Shown: piece after piece, positions 26,491 through 38,200 of the stretch
Layout of the letters: every line of letters starts with the position of its first letter
Numbering within the stretch: position 1 is the stretch's first letter
Source: Allomyces macrogynus ATCC 38327
Lineage: Eukaryota > Blastocladiomycota > Blastocladiomycetes > Blastocladiales > Blastocladiaceae
DNA: 58,353 nt
Direction: 5' to 3'
Assembly: GCA_000151295.1 (NCBI GenBank)
Contig: GG745329.1
Location: 834,311 to 892,663 of the forward strand
Made by a program: the position numbers and the translations under genes
The notes under the pieces: model-generated
The model's database searches: none
Seen by the model: the letters and a program-made list of their open reading frames with translations, nothing else
What the model was told of the DNA's origin: nothing

Positions 26491-26797
26491 CTTGATGCTT
26501 GGTGAGCGAGCGTGGATGCGCTGTGGCCGCCGCGAGGGCGCGGTCCTCGTGCAGCAAGTCGCGATTGGCCCTGGCGCGCGAGCGGATCGGGTGGTGGAAG
26601 GCCAGAAATGGCGAGAAATGGCAAGAAGAGAGAGTACAGCGAGAGTCGCAAACAGACGTTTACTCCGGCAATCAGGAGGAACCTGCGATCCCTGCTCTCC
26701 TGCGAACACATTCAAGACAAGCAGCGCCGACCAGCGCCAACCAAAAAGCTATAAGAAAAAATGACATGTATTTGGAAACACGGCCGCATTTGCGCCC
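26491..26797. other. Intergenic between coiled-coil gene and SNW1
   Basis: This 307-base stretch lies between two minus-strand genes: it is the 3' flank of SNW1 and the promoter side of the coiled-coil gene. A local A-rich stretch near 26745-26765 is seen. No RNA gene or repeat is recognised. Confidence 0.5.
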
Positions 26798-28768
26798 CTA
26801 ATAATGGCGGCTCCGCTTCCGCGCGCTGTCGCCGGCGTCATCATCGTCGTCGCGGTCGTGTCCGCGCGACTTGGACGAGCCCTGCTGCGCCTGGTTCATA
26901 AACTCGCGCACGCCAAACAAATCGCCCGCCGGCGCCGACGACGACGCGGCTGTTGACGAGTACGTTGTTGCGGGCTCGAACTCGACGGGTCCATCGCGCG
27001 GGGCAGCTGAAGATGCGCCCGAGAAGCCCTTGTCCGGCGCGGGCATGAACCGGTCCGTTCGGGACAGCTTGTCGTAGGCCGCGCTCGCGTCGCCGCCGTA
27101 GAGCTCGTCGTCGCCCGACGTTTTCGGACGGTACGCGGACGATAGCGCGTTGCGGGCGTCGTTGAAGAGCGGCTTGTCGTAGACATTGTAGGCTTCAGGC
27201 GACCAAATGAGCGGCACAGCAGTGAGCACCACGCATCCACAAGCAGCATAGTAAGATAAGGGAAAAGAAGCAACGTACCCTCGTCGTCGCCAGCAAACCC
27301 GGTCCCGAGCCCTTCGCTCTGGTTGTAGAGACGCGAGTCGAACATGGTCTCCTTGGACATGGTGGGCTGCGCGACCCCGAGCGCAACCTTTTCGGAAATA
27401 TCGCGGTCGCTGAGCATCTTGGCATGTTGCGCCTTGGCGTCGGCACCCATGTGCGACATGCGGTACTCGCGCAGCAGCTGCCGCTGCTTGTCGCGGCGAA
27501 TTGCCTCGCGCTCGCGCACAGCCGCCTCGTCGCCGTCGAAGTCGTCCTCGTCTTCCTCGTCGCCGTCCTCGCCGCGTCGTGGCGCCATACCCGCACGCAC
27601 CTCACGCGCCTGCTGCGCCTGTGCGCGCATCTCCTGCTCCTTGAGCGCACGCTCCTTCTCCGACAACTTTTGCTGCACGAGCGCGCGTTGCCGCACTTCC
27701 TCGCGCGAGTGCCGCTCGGCAATCTGCAAGGCCTCCGAAAACAGCGCAAACTTGTCGTTCATGACGGCCTGCACGAGCCCGCGGCCGTCGGCAGCGAGTC
27801 GCTTATCGAGCGGGATCGTGTACCCTTTCGCGTTCTTCCAGTTGCTGATACATGGCGGGATCTTCCAGTCGTCGCGCTCCTCCTTGGTGAGTTTGCGCGG
27901 CGGCGAGTGCATGACGGGAGGCGGCGGCGACGGCGGGCCCGGCGGCAGTCGCTTGAACCCGAATTTCGGTGGCTCAAACGGATCCACGGGCATTTCCACC
28001 ATCTTGATGATACGCGTCTTCCCTTGACGCCCACCCGTCTGTGTCGGTGTGTACTTGACAAAGACGGGCGCGCCCGCCTGCGCGGTCGAGGCAATCGTCT
28101 TGGGCTTGGCTGCGGCGACCTTGCCCGTGACGATCTTCTCGAGGGCCTTGCGCGTCTTCTCCGTCGTCTCGGCCACCTCCTCCTCGGACGGCTTGGCCCA
28201 CAGCTCGGCCGCATCGTGCGGGATGTCGATGGGGACCAGGTCTTTGTACTGCGCGTGGATCACCGTGTCGGCCGAGTGGCCGTGCCGCGCGAGCGCGTCG
28301 TAGCGCAGGTTGCCGGACTCATCGACTTGCAGAGCAACGGTGGTTGATGTTTGCGCCTACAGGGAGAAGACGCAGAAGAGCCGCAAAGATGAGCGACAAA
28401 GCAGCCGCCTGGGCGAGGAAGATGGTCCAGGCCAGTACCGTCTTGTTGCGACCCATGTCAAGCGGATACTGAGCAATGTGAATCTCTGGGAAGGCGCCGC
28501 CATCGCCAAAGTCGGATGCGTGTCGTGGCAGGTAGCCGGTGCGGGCACCATATGGCGGGATGACCTTGACCGTGCGCTGGAGCACCGTGGACGTGCTCGC
28601 AGGCTCGGGTGCCGGTTGTTCCGCGGCCGGCGCGGCGTATTTGGGCGCCGGGAGAAATGAGCTGAAGGAAGAGGGGCGAGTGGTCGAATGGGCGGTTCGG
28701 TCGTCAGACTCGAGTTGGCCACCAGACGCTCTGCAGCAGGGCAGGGCCACGGACCCCAGGGTGGACAT
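26798..28768 (-). CDS. SNW1: SNW1/SKIP/Prp45 splicing and transcription co-regulator, 600 aa
   Basis: Three exons: 28768-28439, 28356-27279 and 27192-26798, with introns of 82 bases (phase 0) and 86 bases (phase 1). The start sits in a GCCACCATGTCC context. Family hallmarks appear in order: YGARTGYLPR and FGDGGAFPEIHIAQYPLDMG in exon 1, ALQVDESGNLRYDALARHGH after the first splice, and WKIPPCISNWKN followed by KGYTIPLDKRLAADGR near residues 275-300, which contains the SNW signature itself. A long charged helix rich in Glu/Arg/Gln follows, and the third exon begins DEAYNVYDKPLF, also typical. SNW proteins are core subunits of the activated spliceosome (Prp19-associated) and co-regulate transcription in the nucleus. 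The C-terminus is Asp/Arg-rich (KRSRHY end). Length is close to animal and fungal homologues. Identification is firm. Confidence 0.96.
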
Positions 28769-29099
28769 GGTGGCAGGCGCGATTGCGGGCAGTTGCAGCG
28801 TTGTTGGGCTCGTGCAGGAAACGGACGGGCGTGGGGCCGACGACGACGCGAACGCCTGCTCCTGGCCGGCTCAAGAGCAGGGCGTGGAGCACAAGTGCGA
28901 GATGAGTGACTTCCGCGTGACGCGCGCATGATTTGACGTGGACGGATGAGCTAGCAGAACGGCGCGTCTCACGTAAGGGGTCTGCTCACGCCTTTACTCG
29001 TCCCATCTGTCGTCGTGCCATCGCCGTCGCGATCTTCGGCGACGGGCAGTGCAGTGACCCTGAGGGCGTGCGGAACAAGATTGAGAACTGCAACCCAAC
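28769..29099. promoter_or_regulatory. Divergent promoter, SNW1 / small GTPase
   Basis: SNW1 (minus) and the Roc-like GTPase gene (plus) start 331 bases apart and point away from each other, so this interval must supply both promoters and 5' UTRs. No TATA element stands out. Confidence 0.6.
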
Positions 29100-30017
29100 A
29101 TGCTGTCAACACCCAACTCGTCGCAGTCCGGCACGCGCGCCCCAACCTTGGACGCGCGCGCTGGCAACATCACGACGCTCAATGGTCTCGACAACAAGAA
29201 GGTGTTGGTTGTGGGATCAGCACGCGGCGGGAAGACGTGTCTTGTCAACCGGTAATTAGCGTCTGGTCTGATGACACCTTCGCCCACAACGAACTCGAGA
29301 CGATGGACCCACGGTTAAACGTTTCTGCTGTTTAGGCTGGTCGCGGACGAGTACGCCACGGATGCGAGCGGCGTGACCACCTACCAGCAAACATTGGGCG
29401 CCGAGCTGTCGGTCAAATTTTTTATCGAGAGCGAGTGAGTGGGATTTGGACCTGGTGGAGAGGCTTGCGCACGCGCTAACAAATCGCCTCTCATTCAGAA
29501 ACCGCCTGTCATTGAGCATTTGGTGTCTCGGTTCGGATCCGTTTTGCTCTAGTCCTTGAGAGCAATCTGACACACCGATTCACGTCCCTGATACCCACGA
29601 CCTGCTCAAACGGCATTTAGGAGGCCATCCGCGGTACCACTCGACCAACTCGCAGTTCTTCACCGACGACACGGCCGTGGTCCTGGTCACAGTCGATTTG
29701 CTCAATTCCAAGTCGCTCGATGAGGCCAAGCTCCTGTTCCAAAAGGCCAAAAAGTACGCAATCTTCGCCTCCGCCTTCTCCACCCGGCAGTCTTGACCGA
29801 TCTCCTTCCGTGACCCGGTAGCGCGTGTCCAACGGCCCTCATTTACCTGGTCGGCACGAAGTCCGACGTGGTTGACAAGGTCGTGTTCCCCATTGGCGAG
29901 CTGGCCAGGGCAGCGCAAGAGGCTGGTGCCGTCGCCTACAAGACGACGAGCTCAAAAGCGGGCACGGGGATCCGTGACCTGTTTGACGAACTCTGTGCCA
30001 AGCTGCGCGACATGTAA
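29100..30017 (+). CDS. Small GTPase, Roc-like, 203 aa
   Basis: Five exons close in frame: 29100-29251, 29336-29434, 29499-29530, 29621-29753, 29822-30017; introns are 64-90 bases. G1/P-loop GSARGGKT is at residues 39-46. The switch II region reads IWCLGGHPRYHSTNSQFF (about 91-108), where most GTPases have WDxxGxxxY; the usual Asp is Cys. The stretch GGHPRYHSTNSQFFTDD followed by AVVLVTVDLL resembles Roc domains of Roco/LRRK-type proteins more than Rab or Ras. G4 is GTKSD (150-154) and G5 TSSKAG (181-186). No C-terminal prenylation cysteine is present (end AKLRDM), so it is probably not a lipid-anchored Rab. No COR or kinase domain follows, making it a stand-alone GTPase. Its role is unknown; IFT or trafficking GTPases are alternatives. 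Confidence 0.82.
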
Positions 30018-30111
30018 AATCAAATCAATATGGATTTTTTTCCAAAAGCTGTACACGACCTTGACTCGAAACCAACAGCGCTGAGCGGAAAATTCGACGG
30101 GAAATCTCGAC

Positions 30112-33100
30112 TCACAAGCGCCGCGCACGCTTCTTTTTGGGCGCCTCGTCGTCGTCGTCCTCGCTCTCATCGTCGTTCTGCTGACCGCGCTCGATCAGCC
30201 GGGTCAGCGACGTGACGTCGAGCCGGAAGTCGCGCACGGAGCTGCGCTTGATGTACCGGCGCAGATGCCTGTTCTTTTCCGAAAGCGAAATAACGTGCAC
30301 GTCAAACTGCTCGGCCTGCTGTACGAGCGCCGACGCGAGCCGCGACTGCGTCTTGACTTTGCGCTGCGCCTTGGCGAGCGCCGCATCCGCACGGTCCTGG
30401 TCGGCGTTGGTGCCGTCGCCCTCATCCACCTCCTCGTCGTTCTCGTTCTCGTCCTTCTTATTCTTCTTCCTCTTCTCGAACCCTTTCTTCTTCTTCTTGT
30501 CGCCCGGCAGCTTGAACTTGGTCATCTGCTCCATTTCGACGGCATTTTGCAGCAGGCCCATTGTCTCGTGCAGTTGGCTCCCTGCGCGCACAACAGCCGT
30601 GAACGACGCGTCGGCCCGCCGCCCGAGCGCGACCTTGATCTGCATCAGGCCGTTCAGCGTCGCAAATGCGTGCGTGAATGTGCGGAAGACCGACGCCAGA
30701 ATCTGCGGCTTAACGAGCGCCTGCGCAAACACGCACAGCGCGTCGAGCACCGCCGCGAGCCGGCGCGCGACGCGGCTCTCAAACGCGGCCATGGTCGCGT
30801 TCAGGTCGTTGGGGATTTCGGCTAGAACCACCGTCAATGACCTTCGTGAATCCACGCCGTGCCCAGGATCAACGTGGCAAGAAAGAAGCACGTACGTTTC
30901 CGGCCATACTCACTGCGGAACTCGGCAAACATCCAATCGAGCTCCTTGAACGCCCGCTCGCACTCGCGCAGCAGCTCCTGGCACCCGCCGAGCGTGTTCT
31001 TGAGCGACCCGCGGAACAAGCAAATCTCCTCGTCGTTGGCCAATTCCACGGGCGGCAGGCCCTCAGGCAACGTCGTCACGGCGCCGAGCTCGTGATGAAT
31101 GTTCTTGGCCAGCGTTTGCAAAAACACAATGTGCTCAAGGTTCCAGTTGAGCGCGCTGAGCAGCGCCGTCAAGTCCTTTGCGAGCGCGAGGTTGTCAAAC
31201 TTGCTCGCCTCGGCGGCAAACTGGACGAGGTTCGTGCGCAGGTGGCTGTGCTCGACGTGGCTAAACAAGTCGTGGAGCACGTTGACCACGACACGCGCCT
31301 CCTTGACGTACCCGCACGCAATCAGGTCCTGCAGGACCTGCGCCAAAAAATCGAGCGGCTGCACGGCGTCGCGCCCGGCGGCCGTGCGACTCGCCGCGGC
31401 CGCGGCCCCGCGCGGGGCAATCTCGAACATGAAATCACCAATGCCGACGGCCTCGCCCTGGCGGAGCACGTAGGCAGCGAGGAGCTGATCGAGTGCCTCG
31501 ACGGCGTACATGACCATCGACTTGCCCTTGAGCTTATCCTTCTTTTCGCGTTCGGACGTGCTGGCAATCGCTGTGCGGTCGAGCCGGCTCAGCAGTAGCC
31601 GACCAAGCGTGGCCAGCTGGTCGTGGGCGATCTGTGCGAGGTCCACGTGCGCCATGGCCGTCTGCAGCTTGCGCAGCTGGTGCTGCGTGCTGGCCGTGAG
31701 CAAGTCGTCCATGCTGCACACGGTCGACGGCGCGAGAATGCACACGTCGCAGTGCAGCGCCGCGTGCGCGTTCTTCTTGCCCTTGGCGTCGGTGAACTGC
31801 TTGCGCACCGTCTCCGTGAACCGTGTCACGCGCTCGTGCAGCTGCTCAACAACTGGGAGCACGGTCGCCGTGCTGTCGGGGCCCGCCACGACCAGGCACA
31901 GCTCAATGAGCGACTCGAAACTCGAAATCAAGAGCATCGCCTGCACGTAGTTTTTCAGCTGCGAGTCGTCGGCGAAACCATAGTGGGAAGTGGGCGACAG
32001 GTAGAAATCCTCGAGCTCCTTGGACGCAATCGCCGTGACCAGCGTGGCCATGGCCTCGCCAAACGTCTTGTGGAACGGGTGGTCCTCGCTCGTCGACCTA
32101 AACGCCGTCGCACACGCCTTGATGAGCCAATGAATCGGCTCGGTGACCTGCCCGCCCTGCATGCAGTCGCCGAGTCGCATCTTGGTCTGGTCCACATAGC
32201 GGAGCAGATGCCGGCCGAGCACTTCAATGAGATGGTTGCCGAGCGACGGGTATTGGTCGAGGGCCAGGACAACGTGCTGGTAGAAAGCGAGCTTGTGCTG
32301 GCTGGACAGCGTGAGACAACGCCGAACGAGGCCGAGAATCTCGTAGAGGAACGCCGGCGCCACGTCGCGCGTCTGCGAGACGCACAGCAGCTGCACAGCG
32401 CCGCGCACGGCGATCACGCGCAGGTCCTCGCGCTTGTTGAGCATGGCCTTGCGCAAGAAGAGCATGAGACTGTCGCGGAACGCCAAGTCCCACTGCGCGA
32501 TCGGGAGCAGGATCGTCAGCAGGTGTGTCGCACTCGGGATCGGCAAGTGCTGCACGTGCTCGAGAAACTGGCGAATCTTGGGCAGAAACGGCTCCAAGAG
32601 CGCCTCTTCCTTGACAAGCTCCTCGAGTAGCGTGAGATAATGCCCGACCCCCGGCGTCATGCTTGCGAGCCGCGCCATGATCCGGTCCAGCAGGGTCTCG
32701 CGCACGCTCTCGTGTTCGACGAACAAACGGAAGAGAATGGTCATGCCCGCCTGCCGCAACTCCGCGTCCTCGGACCCGCGCACGACCGTCGACTCGGCGG
32801 CAATCTCGGTGCCCATGGACGGCGGTATCGAGAGACCCGGGATCGACTTGAGCTTGCCCACTCCGGCATGAGCTCCGGCAGCTGCAGCCGATGCGGAGCT
32901 TGGGCCGGTCGACAAACCGTCGAGAATGAGCGTGCCGAGGTCGATCAGGCCGGGCAACATCTCCCAGTTGTGCTGCGTCCGAGCGAGCACGTCGTTGAGC
33001 ACGTCGTTGATTTGCGGGAACCGGAACGGCAGGAATCCTGAGGGTAGAGAGAGACAAAACGTCAGGGACAGTGCTCAGCGAAGCGCCAATCGCAAGCAGA

Positions 33101-34918
33101 AGAGCCGGACCCTCCATCCACGCTAACCGCTTCGACTCGTGCTCGAGTTTGATGAGCCCCTCCATTTCCTTTTTCAAGTGCGTCAAGAGCGGCTAAGCGA
33201 AAGAAAACGGTGGCAAATGTCAGATTGACGGGAAGTGGAAGAAAAGAGAATTACGAAACCTCTTCCGTACGTCGTGGAACTGCTTGAGCTTGGTCATGAC
33301 GAGAATCAGCGCCATGGCAAACGGACTGATTCCGTTGCGCTTGAGCGACTTGGCGAATCCGAACACGTCGACGCCAAGTGCCTGCGCGAGCGAACGAGTC
33401 AATCCGAGAACAAGTCAATCCGAGAACGGTGCAAACGTGAAAGCCAAGCAGTTCAGTAACATACGTGGTCCTGCCGGATCGCCATGACCAGGTGCATCAG
33501 CGTCGAACTCTCCTTCATGCTGAGCCGGATCCTGGCATGATCTTGGTCGCGCTCGTTCTCGATCGCGGCCGTCGCGCGGTACTCGCGGGTAAAATGCTCC
33601 GAGATGGTGGCAAAGTACTGACGCTTCTTGTCGGCCGAGTCAAGCTATAACTCATGGACAGCGGGTTCGCTCAATCCATACTTGCAAGTCGTCAAGGGAA
33701 CCGGCCTACGACGCACCTTCTTGAGCAAATGAATGATCTGGTGCACAAGCAGCGACACCTCGTCTGGCGGCGCGCGGTCGAGTTGGCTGTTCAAATCGCA
33801 ACGCGGTTGGTCAGAGCGAGCGAGCGTGGGGCGAAGGAAGCGAGCATGAAGAGATCGACCAAAGACGTACGCCACGAGCTTCTCAACGACCGGATCGAGG
33901 AGCATGCTGGGAAGAACGAGGTCGCGGAACATTTTGGCGAGCGGCAACGTGTGCTCCCAGCGCCAGTCGATCTTGAGGATTCGGTGAAGGCACGCGTTCC
34001 AGACCTCCATGGGCGACTCGTCGAGGTCGGGACCGGGCATGGGCGCGACGGCCGTCTCTTCGAGCACGCGCGTGAACAAGTCAAACGCCGACTCGCGGAC
34101 CAGGGTCTGCTTGGTGATGATGTCGAGGAATACTTGATCACGGAGCTGAGTCAGGAGCGCGGAGCTCTCTATCGTCAAGAATTTCGGCAAAAACAAGGAT
34201 GAACCAGTCGACTCGACGGTGGCGGTCCAAAATTGAGTAGAAGGCGTGCGCACTGGAGCAATAGGACCCAAACAGCTTGATCAGGTCCGTGGTGAGCGAC
34301 TCGGTTCTCTGGCCCGTGTTCTCCAAGTCTTGGATCCTGAAGTGCATGAGAAATGGCAAAGATGATCAGCCGCTGACAAACTGGCCAGCGCCAATGGGCA
34401 GAATGCAACAAACCACGACTGAATCGCCTTGACGATCGTGTCAATAAGTGTGGTCGCGGTCGGAGCGGCAGTCGCGGCCGAGAGGATCGCGGACCACAGC
34501 TTGTACGGCACGGCTGGCAACGACAAGTTTTCGCCACGCAACCGGGCCAGGACGTGGGCATCTTCATTGCTGGCGGCGCGTTCAAATGCTTGCGTGTGCA
34601 GCGCAACGCGGTCCATCATCTACAATCGACCGGTCACGAGGCGACGCATGTTACATTTCGCTCGAATCTGGAGCGGCACGGTCGGTTTGCGTCGAGACAT
34701 ACGGCCTCGGCACCAAACGTCGATAGGATCTCGATCATGAGTTCAAAGCGCTGCTGCGTATAGATCTCGAACAGGCGTTGCACGGCTTGGTGGTCGTTTT
34801 GGTCGAGATTTGCTGAAGCGGCATTGTAATCGGCTTCGAACTTGGCTTCGGCCTCAAAGACCAAGGCGTCTGGGTGCGAGTCGGCGCGTGTCGGCGCCTC
34901 GGCCATGGGCACGTCCAT
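30112..34918 (-). CDS. FANCI: FANCI, Fanconi anaemia ID2-complex subunit, 1,371 aa
   Basis: Ten exons, all phases closing: 34918-34703, 34619-34414, 34336-34218, 34168-33871, 33786-33717, 33644-33465, 33381-33271, 33192-33111, 33037-30914, 30821-30112. The start is the first in-frame ATG (MDVPMAEAP). Family-diagnostic stretches include FAKSLKRNGISPFAMALI and MTKLKQFHD (exon 7), QHNWEMLPGLIDLGTLILDG and FRDSLMLFLRKAM (exon 9), and the C-terminal DFRLDV followed by an acidic stretch and KKKRARRL. FANCI pairs with FANCD2 as a DNA clamp at stalled forks and interstrand crosslinks in the nucleus; length is close to the human protein. A Lys-rich insert (KKKKKGFEKRKKNKK) precedes the C-terminal conserved block. 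By eye, the human monoubiquitination lysine aligns with Val (32415-32417). The splices at 34217 and 33110 use weak GTC donors and are the least certain. Confidence 0.92.
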
Positions 34919-35266
34919 GATGTCGTGCGGCAAGTTACTGGAGCGCCGTCCTTGTGCAGAAGGTCGCCGAGACACGAAGTCGACAAGATCGTTAATCGCG
35001 ACGAGGCCACAAGGATGTGCGGCAGGGAGTCACTGCACCTGCACGCGCCAGTGACTTGGACCGCCTCGAAACGAAGGCCAGCGGCAACTGTCAATCCACC
35101 AGCACCAGGCCGCCGTTGCTCTTCTCGCTGCTATTGACCAATTCAGCGAACGGCCGCTGCCAGGCCAGCAATTCTGCGCTGCTGTTCACTTGGCACATTC
35201 AATTCGGCAACCGAAAACGACCTTGGACTGGCCCGACCGACCGACTTGCGTGCCAATTCTGCCGTC
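34919..35266. promoter_or_regulatory. Shared divergent promoter, FANCI / SMC5
   Basis: The start codons of FANCI (minus) and SMC5 (plus) are separated by only 348 bases. Inside are a CCAAT box at 35138-35142 and a perfect 7-base inverted repeat, GTCACTG at 35029-35035 and CAGTGAC at 35049-35055, with a 13-base spacer. The layout implies co-regulation; the motifs are candidates only. Confidence 0.65.
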
Positions 35267-38200
35267 ATGGTCGCTCCGCTCGAGCGCTCCACCGACCCGG
35301 ACGGGTCCGTACTCGCAACCCAGACAATCTCGGACATTTTTCATCAATGCTGAATCTGTTTGCGCTGCGCCTTTTTGCTCTGAAGTTTTGTCCGGGGCTC
35401 CATTCGCCGCGTGCGCGTGCTCAACTTCATGATTTACGACCGCGCCCAGTTCAACATGCACCCAGGACTCAACATGATCATTGGGCCCAACGGCACGGGA
35501 AAGGTCTGTTTTTTGACGGCCCCGATTATGGTCATTCTGGCCGTTTGTGCCTTCAACGGAGACTGACCGCCCTAGAATCGCTCACGAATCAGAGTACCGT
35601 CGTCTGTGCGCTGGCTCTCGGTCTCGGGTACCCGCCCAAGGTCACAGGCCGCGGCACCGATCTCTACGATTTCGTGCAAAACGGCAAGGACCAGGCCAAG
35701 ATCGAGATTACGCTGTCGATGGGCGCCGATCAGGAGCCGCTCGTCATTTTGCGCACGCTCGACAAGAACACGCGCCACAGCAACTACGCGGTCAATAGGA
35801 AGCGCGCCAGCGAAAAGGAAATCAAGTCGTTGCTCGACAAGCTCGACATTCAGATCGACAGTATTTGGTTCGCAACCGTTTTGGTCCCTGCGTCTCTCTT
35901 GCGCGCAGGCACGAGCTTGTTGACTGACCCGGTTGGATCCACCCTACGTTAGCCAATTTCTGCCGCAGGAGCGCGTCTCGGCGCTCGCCGCCATGGGCGA
36001 CAAGGAACTGCTCAAGGAGGTGCAAAAGGCCGCGGGAGAGCCTGGGATGCTCACCAAGCACGCGCAGCTCGAAGAGCTCGATGAGCACGTCAAAGAAAAG
36101 TCGCAGGTGCGCGAACCCGCTCTCTCCAGCGCCAATCCATCCACCATCGGGACCACCGACTCATCGCTCACAACACTCCCATCATCCGCTTAGAACGTCG
36201 ATTTCTTCACCAACGAGGTCGAGACGCTGCAAGCCAAGAACCAGGCCATCGAGGCGCAGTACCTGCGCATTCGCAACCGGCAGTCCATCAAGCGCAAGGC
36301 TGCGCTCACGCGCGCGCTCGTCTGGGAGACCAAGTACAACCATTTGCGCGAGGACTTGCGCACAGCACGGCAAGAAAAGAAGGACCTGGAAACAGTCAAG
36401 GCCGATCTCGACGCGCAGCTCAACCCGCTCGACGCGCAGCTCGAGGCGCAGCGCGACCGGATTGCCGCGTTTGCCGATAAGTTCAAGACGCGTTCGGACC
36501 AGCTGAGCATGGCACTGCAGCAGATTGGCGTGCGCAGGCGCGAGGTGCTTAAGGTCGAGCAGGACATGGAGCCGCAGCGCGCGCTCGTCGACGAGAAGAA
36601 GCGCGACAAGCGCGCGGCCGAGGAGAAGATTCCGAGGATCGAGGCCGAGCTCGCGTCGTTGCAGCAGCAGCTCGCGACCCTGCCCACGAAGACCGACCAG
36701 GGGCGGCTCAATGAGCTCAACGAGCAGATGCGTGCGCTCCAGGTCGAGGCAAACGAGCTCAAGCAGGCCGAGACCATGGCGCAGCAGGATGTAGAAACAG
36801 CGAACGCGCTCGACGAAGAGTGCCAGCGCGAGCTGCAACGCGTGCAGAACCAGCTGCACCATCTCGCGTCGCGCCCGAACCCGCGCCTGCAGGCCTTCTT
36901 GGACAAGGACCAGGACCATATTCGCGAGGTCTACCAGTGGGTCCAGGAGAACCCCGGCCTATTTGAAGGGAAAGTGCGCGGCCCGCTCATGATGCACTTT
37001 GACGTGCCCGACAAGCGCATGGCGCCGGTCGTCGAGTCGTTTCTCGGCCGGCAAGGGCTCACCAAGCTGTTTCTCGTCGAGTCGGCGCGCGACTACGACA
37101 CGATTGTCTCCAAGTTCATCGACACGCGCGGCAAGCCGCCCGGGTTCCGGCCCAAGCCCATGTCGGTGCAGCAGCACACGATGCGCGACCCGCCGCGCCC
37201 CGTCGACCGCAATTACCTGCTCTCGCTCGGGTTCGACGGCATTGTCCTCGACCTAGTCGAGGCCGACGACTTTGTCAAAAATTTCCTGGCAAATCGCAAC
37301 CAGCTGCACCGCGTGCCGTATGCCACCGGCGACGTGGACCACCGCCGCATCGAGCACGACGGCCAAGTGATGTTGTACGTGGCCAATGGCGTATCGTACA
37401 GCCTTCGGTCGCACACATCGAACCCGCATGAGGTCGTGTCGACGACGAGCCGGATCGTGTCGCAGCAGCTGTTGTCGGCCGACTTGCGCGGGACCGACGT
37501 CGAAAAGCACAAGCTTGAGCAGCAGCGCCAAGAGTGGACTGATCAGCAGGAAAGGGTGGCTGACAAGTTGCGCGACCGCACGCGCATCCTGGAGGAGCGC
37601 CGAGCGGCCGTGTCCGACAATACCAAGCGGCGCCAAGCGATTCGTCTCGAAAAGAATGCACTCGAGGGGCATGTCGGCCGGCGCACCCAGATCGAAAACC
37701 GGATCCGGGCCAAGCAGAACGAATTGAACGCTGTGCGCGCCAAGCCGGCCCAAATCCAGCAGGAGCTCGACCGTGCCGAGCGCAAGATGGCTGATCTCGC
37801 GCGTGAAAAGGCCTCGGCGGCGAAGAAGCTCTTGGTCCGTTTCTACTCTTTTCTATTCCCGTCGATGTTGCTCTCGCACCGAGACTGACGCAACTTTCGT
37901 CTTACCGACAGTCGTGCTTCCAAGAGTCCCCCAAGCTGATCGCGCGCAAGCAGGCCGTGCGGCTGCACATGGCCTTCTGCAACGACAAGCTCAAGGTGCA
38001 GCTCGAGCAGCAGCGCGAGCTGCGGGAGCAATTTGACAAGATCAAGCGCGACCTCGACGCGATTGACCAGCGTGTACGGGAGCTGCTTGACCAGGGCCAG
38101 ACGATCAAGACCAACTTTGAGGAGGCGACGGCGACGGCGGCCGCCGAGACGGCCAATGAGCTGCGCGAGGCCATGGCCGAGCTCAAGGCTGAGTACAACG

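Noticed and set aside
36182..36919. Minus-strand frames opposite the SMC5 coiled coil
   Set aside because: Antisense to a clear coiled-coil region; no independent signal.
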